From NCBI RefSeq assembly GCF_018282115.1, contig NZ_CP054306.1, forward strand, positions 62,001 through 126,000: a stretch of 64,000 nucleotides of DNA, written 5' to 3'. The stretch is from Synechocystis sp. PCC 7338 (lineage in GTDB: Bacteria > Cyanobacteriota > Cyanobacteriia > Cyanobacteriales > Microcystaceae). The position numbers and the translations under genes are program-made. Positions 35,741 through 46,054 of this stretch are shown here, piece after piece; the first letter of the stretch is position 1; each line of letters starts with the position of its first letter. The notes beneath the pieces are model-generated. The model saw nothing but the letters and a program-made list of their open reading frames with translations, did no database searches and was not told the DNA's origin.

Positions 35741-36146
35741 TTAAGCTTCGTCGGTGGGATTCGGAGGGGTCAAGCTGAAACTGGATTTAGGCAATATGGC
35801 ATCGAGTTTCGATTCTAGTGCGGCGAGTCGTATATTCTTCTGCTCTAGCTCGGCGTTGCTTTTCCTCAGCTCTTTCATCCTCTGCTCGTGTAAGATCTTC
35901 CGCTCTGCGTTGCTCTTCTTGAGCCAAGCGGTTTGTTTCTCGATTTCGACGGTTCCACTCAACGCCGAAATTAGCCAATGTAGCCAGGAGGGCCGCCACG
36001 GTGAGTCCATTGCTCCACCCTCGGGGGTTGGCAACGAGTCCGAGGAATTCAAAGTCGGTTTGGTCATAGAACCTCAAAAACGCAATGGCGATTAACAACA
36101 GGGTCAACACCTTTGAGGGCAATAACCCCAGAAAATTTAGCCCCAT
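35741..36146 (-). pseudogene. Membrane-anchored coiled-coil protein with a frameshift
   Basis: From 36146 the frame gives a hydrophobic N-terminus (LLPSKVLTLLLIAIAFLRFY, then FEFLGLVANPRGWSNGLTVA and ALLATLANFGVEWNRRN) and a charged coiled coil. It ends at 35787 with the unlike YTTRRTRIETRCHIA. The other frame, open from 36067 to 35741, supplies the family-like ending ELEQKNIRLAALESKLDAIL. The full protein would need one frame change in the coiled-coil DNA (about 35800-35900), where both frames are charged and open. So the exact site is hidden. I recall similar small membrane coiled-coil proteins in Synechocystis. A programmed shift is possible but unsupported. Confidence 0.6.
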
Positions 36147-36197
36147 GGGAGCAATTCTTGGATCTTCTTTATTTTAGTGGACGGCTATGGGGGAATC

Positions 36198-36725
36198 CTA
36201 GGTGACGTCCAACAGCCCTTGTTCTTTCAGCTTGGGATTGAAGCGAATTTGTTGCGCCACTCCCCTGGCTTCGAGTTTGGCCAACACCTCTGCCTCTAGC
36301 CTACGGGCAATTTTTTTCAGGAGCTTGGGAGTATCCCCCGGTTCACTTTTGGCAACGGCGGCGGCTTCCTCCGGAGTCCAATAATCCCGGACATTGATGG
36401 ATTCAGCCCAAAGTTTCTGACTCTCACCATTTCCAGGGGGATTTTCTCCAGTTAACCAATGATCTTGAATTTGAACCAACAGTTGGCGATCGGGGCGGTC
36501 GATGGTGTGTACTTTGAGACCATGGCAATGCTCCGGTTGGCGCACCAAATGTTGCAGTAGGCTAATGGCTAGATTACGGGAATAGCCCACGTACTGCAGG
36601 GTCTGATCCTGGTCAAAAATGGCGTAAACCCCAATACGTTTTTCGTAGCTTGGATCAATTTCCCCCGCCTCAGTTAGAAACGGTAAGGGTTTGAGATCGA
36701 CTAAATCGGGAAGGGAATCCGCCAT
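36198..36725 (-). CDS. GIY-YIG nuclease family protein
   Basis: A 175-residue protein from the ATG at 36725 (MADSLPDLVDLKPLPFLTEA); an open frame continues upstream into the 3' end of ssb but is not credible. The GIY-YIG core reads RIGVYAIFDQDQTLQYVGYS, then RNLAISLLQHL with the expected Arg. The C-terminal half (NVRDYWTPEEAAAVAKSEPG) is a separate helical part found in the cyanobacterial/plastid version of this family. Substrate is unknown. It lies 100 bp after ssb, possibly co-transcribed, hinting at a DNA role. Confidence 0.82.
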   Translation of the reverse strand: MADSLPDLVDLKPLPFLTEAGEIDPSYEKRIGVYAIFDQDQTLQYVGYSRNLAISLLQHLVRQPEHCHGLKVHTIDRPDRQLLVQIQDHWLTGENPPGNGESQKLWAESINVRDYWTPEEAAAVAKSEPGDTPKLLKKIARRLEAEVLAKLEARGVAQQIRFNPKLKEQGLLDVT

Positions 36726-36822
36726 TGTGGAAATTTCAGGTTTAACGAAAAAATCTAATTGAGAATAGCTAACGTGAACTATTTCCCTGCAAGGGAGGAA
36801 GGAGAATTCCGCAACATTTTTG

Positions 36823-37218
36823 TTAAAAGGGAATATCGTCAGCACCGCCGTTGACATCGACGGGTTCAAATTCATCTGAGGGAGAGGGGAATGGCCCAGG
36901 CGCAGTGGCGTTGCCGCTATCTACCAAACTAATGCGGGAGGCAGTCAGCTCGGCCCGTTTTTCCTTAAAGCCTTCCTGCCGCTCCACTGTGTTCATACCC
37001 AAGCGCCCCTCGATAATTAGGCGATCGCCTGGGTGGTAGGTTTCTTTAATGGTGTTGGCCAAATTTCCCCAACCAACCACTTTCAAACTTTCCTTGGGGG
37101 AATCATCCCTCATACCGGGGAACTCCACTAGGAATTCACAGACAGGGGTTTGATTTTCTTTGGTAAAGCGTAATTCCGGCTCCCGAATGACGGTGGCCAT
37201 TAAAACAAAACTGTTCAT
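36823..37218 (-). CDS. ssb: Single-stranded DNA-binding protein
   Basis: A 131-residue OB-fold protein that coats single-stranded DNA in replication and repair. MNSFVLMATVIREPELRFTK starts the fold, LKVVGWGNLANTIKETYHPG and DRLIIEGRLGMNTVERQEGF are the core strands, and the acidic C-terminal tail ends in DDIPF, the partner-protein binding tip. It is shorter and more diverged than E. coli SSB, as usual for this cyanobacterial group. Confidence 0.9.
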   Translation of the reverse strand: MNSFVLMATVIREPELRFTKENQTPVCEFLVEFPGMRDDSPKESLKVVGWGNLANTIKETYHPGDRLIIEGRLGMNTVERQEGFKEKRAELTASRISLVDSGNATAPGPFPSPSDEFEPVDVNGGADDIPF

Positions 37219-37373
37219 GGGGGCGATGACCTAAATTCTACGGTTGGGCAGTAATTGGTTGAATCTGGATGAATCGGGACAGGAATGGGCAGAATTGACC
37301 AGTGAAGTCAGCTCGGCCCAATTCTACCTCGATCGCCGACGGAGAGAGCAGTCACAATCTACTATTTTAATTA

Positions 37374-38591
37374 CTAATTTACTGTGAAGCGAATAAATTT
37401 TTTCTTGCCCACCTGGAGTACTTTGCCGTCCAAATCTTCCGGTTGTTGGTATTCCTGGTTAACATCTGACTGGCGATCGCCGTCTAAGCGCACTGCTCCC
37501 CCTTTAATCTGCCTTCTTCCTTCACTGCTACTGGGGCATAAACCACCGGCACTCAATAGATAAGCTAATTTGACTGGAAAACTAATTTCTGCGAGGGAAA
37601 ATTCCGGCACGCTATCTGTATTGGCTGCTTTGCCTTGGGTGACAATATCCTCCGCTGTTTTCTGGGCGGCGATCGCCGATTCTGTCCCATGGAATTGGGC
37701 AGTGACTTCCTTTGCTAATAATTTTTGACATTCCCGAGGATTTTCCGGCAACTGGCCTAAATCCAACGCCGTTAATAACTCAAAATATTCCCTCAACAGG
37801 CGATCGGGCGTCTTTTCCAGCTTGGAATACATGGACAATGCGTCTTCCTGTAAGCCCACATAATTGTTCAGGGACTTAGACATTTTTTGTTGTCCGTCTG
37901 TCCCCAGCAAAATTGGTAACAGCAAACCGAACTGGGGCGTCAGGCCAAAATGCCTTTGTAAATCCCGACCCACTGCAATATTAAACTTTTGGTCGGTACC
38001 CCCCAGTTCCACATCCGCATGTACAGCGACGGAGTCATAACCCTGCATTAACGGGTAAAGAAACTCATGTAAAAAGATGGGATTTTCCTTTTGGAAACGT
38101 TCCGCAAACCCTTCCTTGGCCAACATTTGCCCCACCGTCATAGTTGAGAGCAGTTCTAAAATCCTACCCAGGTCTAAATTACTCAACCATTCCGAGTTGT
38201 AGCGGATTTCCAGTCTTCCGGGGGTATCAAAATCCAGAATTGGTTTTAACTGAGCCAGGTAACTCTCTGCATTGGCTTTAACTTGTTCCACCGTTAACTG
38301 TTTTCGCACCTCCGATTTTCCAGTCGGATCGCCAATTTGGGCCGTGAAATCGCCAATAATCACCACCGCCGTGTGGCCCGCATCCTGAAAGGCCCGCAAT
38401 TTGCGAAAGGGAATGCTATGGCCCAGATGGATATCGGTGCCCGTGGGATCAATACCCAACTTCACCCGTAAAGGGCGATCGCCCTGGATTAAAACCCCCA
38501 AATTTTCCAAGGAGTTGGGGGAATCAGCATTATGGGGAAAAATTTCCGCCGTCCCCCGCCAGAGCCAATCGGGTTCAGAATTTACAGCCAT
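37374..38591 (-). CDS. tyrS: Tyrosyl-tRNA synthetase
   Basis: Charges tRNA-Tyr with tyrosine. A class I synthetase of 405 residues: the HIGH-type motif is [15 protein letters not shown] (about residue 49), and the KMSKS loop is [15 protein letters not shown] (about residue 235). The C-terminal S4-like RNA-binding domain contains [20 protein letters not shown]. The HLGH-type motif and length fit the TyrRS group with a long form found in cyanobacteria and proteobacteria. The gene begins 34 bp after chlI and may be read with it. Confidence 0.95.
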   Translation of the reverse strand: MAVNSEPDWLWRGTAEIFPHNADSPNSLENLGVLIQGDRPLRVKLGIDPTGTDIHLGHSIPFRKLRAFQDAGHTAVVIIGDFTAQIGDPTGKSEVRKQLTVEQVKANAESYLAQLKPILDFDTPGRLEIRYNSEWLSNLDLGRILELLSTMTVGQMLAKEGFAERFQKENPIFLHEFLYPLMQGYDSVAVHADVELGGTDQKFNIAVGRDLQRHFGLTPQFGLLLPILLGTDGQQKMSKSLNNYVGLQEDALSMYSKLEKTPDRLLREYFELLTALDLGQLPENPRECQKLLAKEVTAQFHGTESAIAAQKTAEDIVTQGKAANTDSVPEFSLAEISFPVKLAYLLSAGGLCPSSSEGRRQIKGGAVRLDGDRQSDVNQEYQQPEDLDGKVLQVGKKKFIRFTVN

Positions 38592-38625
38592 AAATCACAC
38601 AATAAAAACGACAGAGATTTCAGCG

Positions 38626-39699
38626 TTAAGCCTCATCGACAATGCCAAAAACCCGTTTAAATACCTTTTCCACCTTACTGCCAGAATCAATGGACTCCAG
38701 GGGATCTTTCCGTAAACGATGGCGCAAACAAAGTACAATCACCCGGCTGATGTCATCCACCGTTACCTCATTACGCCCTTCAAAAGCGGCGATCGCCTTG
38801 GCGGCCCGGTTGGTAACAATGTCCCCCCGTAACCCATCCACATCCAATTCGGCACAAACTTCAGACACTTTCACCCGGTAGTCATAATCAATGGTCACCT
38901 GGGGGAGTAAATTCTGGGCGTTAACAATTTTTGCCTGCAACGCCTCCTGTTCCGTTTGGTAATGGTCACAGAAAGGTTGGGGATTTTGGTCAAATTCCGT
39001 CCGTTGCTCCACAATCTTTACCCGTAGGGCCGGTTCCCGCACAGTGCGAATTTCAGCGTGCATACCAAATCGGTCTAATAATTGGGGCCGCAATTCCCCT
39101 TCCTCAGGGTTACCGGAACCTACCAACACAAAACGGGCTGGATGACGAATGGAAATGCCTTCCCGCTCCACCGTATTCCACCCCCCGGCGGCGGAGTCCA
39201 ACAACACATCCACTAAGTGATCGTCCAACAGGTTAACTTCGTCCACATACAAAATGCCCCGGTTGGCCTTAGCCAATAGACCCGGTTCAAAGGCCTTAAC
39301 CCCTTCCGAAAGCGCTTTTTCGATGTCAATGGTGCCACACACCCGGTCCTCCGTTGCCCCCAGAGGCAAGTCCACCATGGTGACTTTCTTTTTCACAATG
39401 GCAAGGGGCTCTTGGCTATCTACTCGGATGCGTACCTCCTCACTCATCATTTCTGGGTCGCTGGGGGAAGAGTTAAACGGATCGTTAGCCACCACCTCAA
39501 TTTCTGGTAACAAATCCGCCAAGGCCCTAATGGTGGTGGATTTGCCTGTCCCCCGATCGCCCATGATCATCACACCGCCAATTTTGGGATCAATGACATT
39601 GAGCAACAGGGCCAACTTCATTTCATCTTGACCAACGATCGCCGTAAAAGGAAAAACAACACGGCGGGTTTTGCTGGGAGCGGCAAGGGTGGCAGTCAT
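38626..39699 (-). CDS. chlI: Magnesium chelatase ATPase subunit I
   Basis: The AAA+ motor subunit of magnesium chelatase, which inserts Mg2+ into protoporphyrin IX to start chlorophyll synthesis. The product has 357 residues from the ATG at 39699 ([20 protein letters not shown]). Walker A is [20 protein letters not shown] (about residues 46-64), Walker [21 protein letters not shown], sensor [20 protein letters not shown]. ChlI works with ChlD and ChlH, which are not in the window. It also shows [18 protein letters not shown], typical for the subunit. Confidence 0.97.
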   Translation of the reverse strand: MTATLAAPSKTRRVVFPFTAIVGQDEMKLALLLNVIDPKIGGVMIMGDRGTGKSTTIRALADLLPEIEVVANDPFNSSPSDPEMMSEEVRIRVDSQEPLAIVKKKVTMVDLPLGATEDRVCGTIDIEKALSEGVKAFEPGLLAKANRGILYVDEVNLLDDHLVDVLLDSAAGGWNTVEREGISIRHPARFVLVGSGNPEEGELRPQLLDRFGMHAEIRTVREPALRVKIVEQRTEFDQNPQPFCDHYQTEQEALQAKIVNAQNLLPQVTIDYDYRVKVSEVCAELDVDGLRGDIVTNRAAKAIAAFEGRNEVTVDDISRVIVLCLRHRLRKDPLESIDSGSKVEKVFKRVFGIVDEA

Positions 39700-39932
39700 G
39701 GGCAAAGGGACAAAAATAAAAAATAATTAAAACTTATTAGATTCCGTGGGACCAGAAATCAAACTTGGCCAGGGGGAATTGAACTCCGCCAAGATCAACC
39801 AAGTTTTGGCATTCCATCGGGGGCGGCCAAAATCCGGCCGTTAACCATTTTGACACAAGGTTGGGAACCTGCCTGCAACGGTGAAACCTTGGCCCCAAAA
39901 AATATGGGAGAATGGGTTTGAGTGGCAAGCCT

Positions 39933-40005
39933 GGGTGCGTAGCTCAGTGGATAGAGCATCCGCCTTCTAAGCGGACGGTCGCAGGTTCGAATCCTGCCGC
40001 ACCCG
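39933..40005 (+). tRNA. tRNA-Arg (anticodon TCT)
   Basis: A complete 73-base cloverleaf. The acceptor GGGTGCG (39933-39939) pairs with CGCACCC (39998-40004), with discriminator G at 40005. The D arm has GCTCAGTGGATAGAGC. The anticodon stem TCCGC/GCGGA holds the loop CTTCTAA, giving anticodon TCT (codon AGA). The T arm is CAGGTTCGAATCCTG. No encoded CCA. It lies just upstream of frmA in the same direction. The gap from chlI (39700-39932) shows no gene. Confidence 0.97.
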
Positions 40006-40024
40006 TTATTCCCGTCAACGTTAA

Positions 40025-41143
<1,119 letters not shown>

Positions 41144-41151
41144 TACAACCC

Positions 41152-41982
41152 ATGGAACGATTAGAACACCATGCCAGCTTTGGCGGTTGGCAAAGCGTTT
41201 ATCGCCATCACAGTGCCGTGCTCAATTGCGCCATGAACGTTGCCATTTATCTTCCTCCTCAAGCTACTAGTCAACGTTGCCCAGTTTTGTACTGGCTGTC
41301 GGGCCTCACCTGCACGGAACAAAATGCCATTACTAAAGCCGGTCTACAGCAACACGCTGCTAAGCATGGACTAATTATTGTGGCGCCGGACACCAGTCCC
41401 CGGGGTGAGGGCATAGTTGACTCTGAAGATTATGACTTGGGTATAGGGGCCAGTTTCTATCTCAATGCCACCCAACCGTCTTGGGCTGCCCATTACCGTA
41501 TGTATGATTATGTGGTGCAAGAACTGCCGATATGGGTTGAAGATAATTTTCCCGCCACCGATGCCCGGAGTATTTTTGGCCATTCCATGGGGGGTCATGG
41601 CGCCCTGGTCATTGCCCTGCGTAATCCTGGTCGCTATCGCAGTGTTTCAGCCTTTGCTCCCATTGTTGCCCCCACCCAGGTGCCTTGGGGACAAAAGGCT
41701 TTCAGGACTTACCTTGGGGATGACCAGTTAAGCTGGCAACCGTGGGATACCTGTGCTCTGATTAAATCCGCCCCGGAGCGGTTCCCCCTTTTGGTGGACT
41801 ATGGGGACGCCGATCAATTCCTCGCCACCCAACTGCGGCCAGAATTACTCCAAGCGGCTTGCGAGGCGGCTAACCATCCTCTCACCCTCCGGTTGCAACC
41901 GAGCTACGACCACAGCTATTACTTCATTGCCAGCTTTATGGGTGAGCATATCGATTGGCATGGAGCGGCGTTGCTAGATTGA
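41152..41982 (+). CDS. frmB: S-formylglutathione hydrolase
   Basis: Hydrolyses S-formylglutathione to formate and glutathione, completing formaldehyde detoxification begun by FrmA. A 276-residue alpha/beta-hydrolase: nucleophile Ser in FGHSMGGHGALVIAL (about residue 147), Asp in PLLVDYGDADQFLATQ, His in PSYDHSYYFIASF, and the family signature GLTCTEQNAITKAG. It is the esterase D type. Genes frmA-frmB are clearly a functional pair; no frmR-type regulator is adjacent. Confidence 0.95.
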   Translation: MERLEHHASFGGWQSVYRHHSAVLNCAMNVAIYLPPQATSQRCPVLYWLSGLTCTEQNAITKAGLQQHAAKHGLIIVAPDTSPRGEGIVDSEDYDLGIGASFYLNATQPSWAAHYRMYDYVVQELPIWVEDNFPATDARSIFGHSMGGHGALVIALRNPGRYRSVSAFAPIVAPTQVPWGQKAFRTYLGDDQLSWQPWDTCALIKSAPERFPLLVDYGDADQFLATQLRPELLQAACEAANHPLTLRLQPSYDHSYYFIASFMGEHIDWHGAALLD

Positions 41983-42067
41983 TTTGCGTCTAATCTTCTT
42001 TGTTGAAGGGAAGGAAAAACTTTCTTTTGTTATTACTATGCCCGAAAAACATTTAAAGCAATGGGCG

Positions 42068-42406
42068 TTACGGCAGGCCAGGAAAACTATCTACGTACTG
42101 AATTTTAACGTCGGCAAAGGATTCAACAATTTTAATTTTGGTATCGGGAAAGGAGTTCACAATTTGCCATTGCCCACATTGATTAGGAAAGCTTTCTACT
42201 AGTTGCACCTTAAGATGGGGAAAGGCATTTACCACCTGCACTGTGAGATCGGGAAAAGAATCAACTAATTGAATTTTGCCTTGGAGGAGGTGACCATTAA
42301 AGCTACAATCGGCGGCGTTGATGCTTTCTTCTGCCTGCATACCACGATTAATGAAGACGGAAAATAAACAGTTAAAAACTAGTATCATTGCCAACTTAGT
42401 TTTCAT
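42068..42406 (-). CDS. Secreted SFPD-repeat protein, unknown
   Basis: A 113-residue protein from the ATG at 42406 (MKTKLAMILVFNCLFSVFIN), with GGGAG nine bases upstream. A signal peptide (cleavage near NRGMQA) is followed by two cysteines and six degenerate repeats of about 10-15 residues: IQLVDSFPDL, VQVVNAFPHL, VQLVESFPNQ, WQIVNSFPDT, IKIVESFADV and IQYVDSFPGL. Repeats of alternating Val/Ile and the SFPD turn suggest a short beta-solenoid or stacked beta-hairpins outside the cytoplasm. I recall such repeats in other bacteria, but know no function. It lies directly after the fibrillin gene. Confidence 0.75.
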   Translation of the reverse strand: MKTKLAMILVFNCLFSVFINRGMQAEESINAADCSFNGHLLQGKIQLVDSFPDLTVQVVNAFPHLKVQLVESFPNQCGQWQIVNSFPDTKIKIVESFADVKIQYVDSFPGLP

Positions 42407-42434
42407 TAGCATCTGCTCCCAATCATGGTCAATG

Positions 42435-43076
42435 CTATGGAGTGACCTGGACCACTTTTGACAAAACAAACAGGCTACCTTCGCCGCCCCTACCAATTCT
42501 CAAATCGTCATCAAGATAGGTGATTTCTAAGAAGGGAATTCTTCCCTCCGGCGATCGGGCGGGCACAACTTTGGCTGGATCTAATTTGGGGGTAGGCACA
42601 CCCATTAGTTTTTGCACAGAAATTATTCTTTCAAGAAATTCCACATTGATGCGTTTATCGGGCAAGACTGCCCCAGCCGGTTTGGCAATCTCAAACTTTG
42701 CCGTTACTTTGACGTAACCTTTTGCTAAACCCAGGGGATGGTAAACAAAAGCTTGATTGAGAAATGATTGATTGGGGACGTTAATAATTTGATAAATACG
42801 GCCAACTTTCAGTCCTAGGGGCAGCTTATCTAGAGATCTAATTTCCCTAGCAGTGGAGTAATTTAGTAACCAATTGCCATCTAGTAATTGGGGTGAGTAT
42901 AGCAATGGAGATAGGTTGGGATTGAGGGTCTCAATCGCCGTCACTAGGGATTCAATTTGGTTGGAAGTATTTGCCGGTAAAGTACGGTTGGTGAGGGGAG
43001 CACCCCGCTTGGCTTTTTGTAGAGGCTGAATCAGTGCGAATAGTTTTTGCTTTAGGTTTTGACGGTCTGGATCCAT
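42435..43076 (-). CDS. PAP/fibrillin (plastid lipid-associated) family protein
   Basis: A 213-residue lipocalin-like protein of the plastoglobulin/fibrillin family, which associates with thylakoid lipids and takes part in stress protection of photosystem II in cyanobacteria. Family marks are LLDGNWLLNYSTAREIRSLD, the FLNQAFVYHP region, and the C-terminal signature ITYLDDDLRIGRGGEGSLFV (about residues 185-205). It is one of a small set of such proteins in this genus. The gene ends 29 bp before the SFPD-repeat gene and starts 8 bp after the cupin gene. Confidence 0.88.
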   Translation of the reverse strand: MDPDRQNLKQKLFALIQPLQKAKRGAPLTNRTLPANTSNQIESLVTAIETLNPNLSPLLYSPQLLDGNWLLNYSTAREIRSLDKLPLGLKVGRIYQIINVPNQSFLNQAFVYHPLGLAKGYVKVTAKFEIAKPAGAVLPDKRINVEFLERIISVQKLMGVPTPKLDPAKVVPARSPEGRIPFLEITYLDDDLRIGRGGEGSLFVLSKVVQVTP

Positions 43077-43083
43077 AATTAAT

Positions 43084-43398
43084 TTAATTAAAATGTAAGG
43101 CTAGCCAAATGCAGGGTGGTTCATTACTGGTAAATGTTACCCGATGTTTTTGCCGAGCCGGAATAAGCAAATAATCCCCTTGATTAAGGCTAATCACTGC
43201 ACCGGTATCGTAGGTTATTTCCGCTTTTCCCTGCAATAATACTACCCATTCTGGACGGTCTTGATCGTACCATTTCCCCTCTGGAGTTATTTGCCCAGTG
43301 GAAATAATTCGTTCCAAAGTAATATTTTTATTTTCCAGCAACAGATCAAATTGTTCTTGATCCGGTAGGGGATTGGGTAGTTGCCAAAGGTTTTTCAT
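43084..43398 (-). CDS. Small cupin-domain protein
   Basis: A 104-residue single-domain cupin. RPEWVVLLQGKAEITYDTGA (motif 1 region) and LNQGDYLLIPARQKHRVTF (motif 2, with its His) are seen. The first motif lacks the usual His-X-His: it reads RPEWVVLLQG, so metal binding may be reduced. Its 3' end is 8 bp from the fibrillin gene, so these two are likely in one transcript. Substrate unknown. Confidence 0.8.
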   Translation of the reverse strand: MKNLWQLPNPLPDQEQFDLLLENKNITLERIISTGQITPEGKWYDQDRPEWVVLLQGKAEITYDTGAVISLNQGDYLLIPARQKHRVTFTSNEPPCIWLALHFN

Positions 43399-43461
43399 CG
43401 TATGGTCAGGAGTAAAAGTTTCAGCAGGTCAACTAGGTTCACAGTTTGGTTCCCCAACAAT

Positions 43462-43500
43462 AAACCGCCCCAGACTCCGATCAGAAAACCAGGGCGGTTT
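43462..43500 (-). terminator. Hairpin after argD, likely terminator
   Basis: AAACCGCCC (43462-43470) pairs perfectly with GGGCGGTTT (43492-43500) across a 21-base loop. On the minus strand it follows the argD stop (43524) after 23 bases and is followed by TTTATTG. A 9-bp stem with a U-rich flank supports termination of argD and separation from the cupin gene, although the loop is large. Confidence 0.6.
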
Positions 43501-43523
43501 GATATTTATCAACAACTGGCAGA

Positions 43524-44813
43524 TCAAACCAAAGTGGCGATCGCCTTTTGCAGAATTTTCACTGCCTGGGCAATTTCTGCTTCCGTTACCACCAAGGGTG
43601 GCACAAACCGTAACACCTTCGGGCCAGCGGGAGCCAGTAGTAGTCCTTCTTCCATGGCAACCTTAACGATGTCTATGGAAGTGAGAGAACTTTCGGCGCT
43701 AATTTCCAAGCCGTTGATCAAGCCCCAACCCCGGACTTCGGTAAAGAGTGTGGGATATTGATTTTTAATGTCCGCCAAGCCACTCCGTAGCTGTTCCCCC
43801 CGGGCCTGGACATTGTCCAACAGGCGATCGCCCTCGATGGTTTTTAACACCGCTAGCCCAGCGGCACAGGCAAAGGGATTGCCGCCAAAGGTACTGGCAT
43901 GGTTACCCGGCTCAAACACGTCACAGAATTTTTTGCACATCATTGCCCCGATGGGAATGCCCCCGGCTAGGCCCTTAGCACTGGTGAAAATGTCTGGCTC
44001 TACCCCCAGATGTTCGTAGCCCCACAACTTGCCGGTGCGTCCTACCCCCACCTGCACTTCGTCGAAGACCAGCAAAATATCGTTTTGGTCACAAATGTCC
44101 CGCACCCTTTTGAAATAATCCAAATCTCCGGGGCGGACTCCCCCTTCCCCTTGTAATGGTTCCAGGAAAATGGCCGCCACCCGACTATTACCTTCGTCTA
44201 AATCTGCCACCTTATTTTCCAAGGAGCGAATATCGTTGTAGGGCACGTAATCAAAGCCCGGCACCAGGGGATCAAAATACTGCTGATATTTCGGTTGGCC
44301 TGTGGCGGTGATGGTGGCCAAGGTGCGGCCGTGGAAACTAGCTTTGGCGGTGAGAATAACGGGCTGTTCCAGGAAATCTAGAACGGTGTGGGCATATTTT
44401 CGCACCAATTTAATCGCAGCTTCGTTGGCCTCTGCCCCGGAGTTACAAAAGAAAACCCGGTCCGCACAGGAGTGGTTCACAATCCATTTAGCCAGCTCTC
44501 CCTGCTCAGGAATGTAGTATAGATTTGAGACGTGGTGGAGCTTTTGAATTTGCTCAGAAACTGCATTAATTAGGGCTGGATGGGCGTGGCCGAGGGTACA
44601 GGTGGCAATGCCAGCGACAAAATCAAGATAACTTTTGCCCTGGGTATCCCATAAAGTACTTCCCTGGCCCCTGGCGATCGCAATGGGAAAACGCCCATAG
44701 GTTTTCATCACATAGGCATCAAAATCTTCGGTTTTAAACTCAGCGGCAGTGGATAGGTCGGTCACGGCAAAAGCTTGGGGTTCGACGGGGTCAACAACAG
44801 GGGAATAGGTCAC
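43524..44813 (-). CDS. argD: Acetylornithine aminotransferase
   Basis: A PLP enzyme converting N-acetylglutamate-5-semialdehyde to N-acetylornithine in arginine synthesis. 429 residues, class III aminotransferase: NSGAEANEAAIKLVRKY (phosphate contact, about residue 125), LLVFDEVQVGVGRTGKLWGY (Asp for PLP) and DIFTSAKGLAGGIPIGAMM with the Schiff-base Lys (about residue 280). The start is GTG at 44813, preceded by AGGAG; the N-terminal 25 residues are poorly conserved. A broader role in succinylornithine or other omega-amino acids is possible. Confidence 0.94.
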   Translation of the reverse strand: MTYSPVVDPVEPQAFAVTDLSTAAEFKTEDFDAYVMKTYGRFPIAIARGQGSTLWDTQGKSYLDFVAGIATCTLGHAHPALINAVSEQIQKLHHVSNLYYIPEQGELAKWIVNHSCADRVFFCNSGAEANEAAIKLVRKYAHTVLDFLEQPVILTAKASFHGRTLATITATGQPKYQQYFDPLVPGFDYVPYNDIRSLENKVADLDEGNSRVAAIFLEPLQGEGGVRPGDLDYFKRVRDICDQNDILLVFDEVQVGVGRTGKLWGYEHLGVEPDIFTSAKGLAGGIPIGAMMCKKFCDVFEPGNHASTFGGNPFACAAGLAVLKTIEGDRLLDNVQARGEQLRSGLADIKNQYPTLFTEVRGWGLINGLEISAESSLTSIDIVKVAMEEGLLLAPAGPKVLRFVPPLVVTEAEIAQAVKILQKAIATLV

Positions 44814-44936
44814 AGGGGGCTCCTAACGCGTTAGACTGGCCAAATTTGGATATGGTCTGCAGGGGTAGGGTCACCCCTCTGAAATAATTGTCTCCTGATC
44901 TTAAATCGACTGACCTGTTTTAAGTGAGGTTTTAGG

Positions 44937-46034
44937 ATGGGATTGGGATCACCAAGTCAGGGAAACCTGTTAAATCTGATCGATCGCCAGGGGCGCAGGT
45001 TAAGGCAGGAATTAATGGCCGGGGCCATTACCCTAGCGAGCCTATTTGTGATCGGTACGGCCTGGTATAGGTACGTAGAAGGCTGGACTTGGTTGGATGC
45101 TTTCTATATGACCACCATCACCTTGGCCACCGTTGGTTTTGGGGAAACCCATCCCCTTAGTCCGGCATCCCGTTTGTTTACCATTTTGCTGATTTTGATG
45201 GGCCTATTGACCATCGGCTACATGGTAAACCGTTTCACCGAAGCCTTTATCCAGGGATATTTTCAAGACAGTTTACGCCGGCGGCAGGAGCAAAAGGTGA
45301 TTGAGCGATTGGCAGACCATTACATTCTGTGTGGCTATGGACGCACGGGGCAACAAATTGCCTTTGAGTTTGCGGTGGAAAATATTCCCTTTGTGGTAAT
45401 TGACGCTTCCCCAGAAATTATCATCCAAGCCAAGCTGAGGGACTATGCCGTCCTCCAGGGGGATGCCACCTTGGACGAAACCCTCCTAGCGGCCCATATT
45501 GAACGGGCTATTTGTATTGTTTCCGCCCTTTCCTCCGATGCGGAAAATCTTTACACTGTGCTTTCCGCTAAAACCCTTAATCCTCAAATTCGGGCGATCG
45601 CCAGGGCCAGTTCCGAAGAAGCGGTGCAAAAACTTAAACGGGCTGGGGCTGATGAGGTAGTTTCCCCCTACATTACCGGAGGTAAAAGGCTAGCGGCAGC
45701 GGCACTGCGGCCCCAGGTGGTGAGTTTTGTCGATGGCATCTTGACGGGGGCGGATCGGTCTTTTTATATGGAAGAATTTCGTATTGGGGCCCAGGACTGC
45801 CCCTACATTGGCCAAACTTTGCGGGAAGCCCAACTCCGGGCCCAATCGGGGGCATTAATTCTGGCCATTCGTCGCCAAGATCATAAATTAATTGTGGGCC
45901 CCATGGGGGACACCCATTTACTAGATGCTGATGCCCTCATTTGCCTAGGCACAGTGGAACAACTCCGCGCCCTCAATCAACTCCTTTGTCCCCTCAATCC
46001 GGCGCCGGTGCGTCTGCCCAAAAACCATCGTTAG
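44937..46034 (+). CDS. Potassium channel with RCK (TrkA-N/TrkA-C) domains, MthK type
   Basis: A two-TM potassium channel of 365 residues: TM1 (AGAITLASLFVIGTAWYRYV), a pore loop with the filter TITLATVGFGETHPLSP (TVGFG), and TM2 (LFTILLILMGLLTIGYMVN). The cytosolic gating ring follows with TrkA-N YILCGYGRTGQQIAFEFAV (about residues 122-140) and a TrkA-C domain. Such channels are opened by Ca2+ or other ligands. It resembles the calcium-dependent channel described from Synechocystis (SynCaK); this is from memory. The stop lies 20 bp before the next gene's start. Confidence 0.9.
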   Translation: MGLGSPSQGNLLNLIDRQGRRLRQELMAGAITLASLFVIGTAWYRYVEGWTWLDAFYMTTITLATVGFGETHPLSPASRLFTILLILMGLLTIGYMVNRFTEAFIQGYFQDSLRRRQEQKVIERLADHYILCGYGRTGQQIAFEFAVENIPFVVIDASPEIIIQAKLRDYAVLQGDATLDETLLAAHIERAICIVSALSSDAENLYTVLSAKTLNPQIRAIARASSEEAVQKLKRAGADEVVSPYITGGKRLAAAALRPQVVSFVDGILTGADRSFYMEEFRIGAQDCPYIGQTLREAQLRAQSGALILAIRRQDHKLIVGPMGDTHLLDADALICLGTVEQLRALNQLLCPLNPAPVRLPKNHR

Positions 46035-46054
46035 TATCAAGGAATGCCACCATT

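Noticed and set aside
41984-42202. Plus-strand frame after frmB
   Set aside because: Mostly antisense to the SFPD-repeat gene and its repeats; no homology seen.
42520-42717. Plus-strand frame opposite the fibrillin gene
   Set aside because: Antisense shadow without ribosome site.
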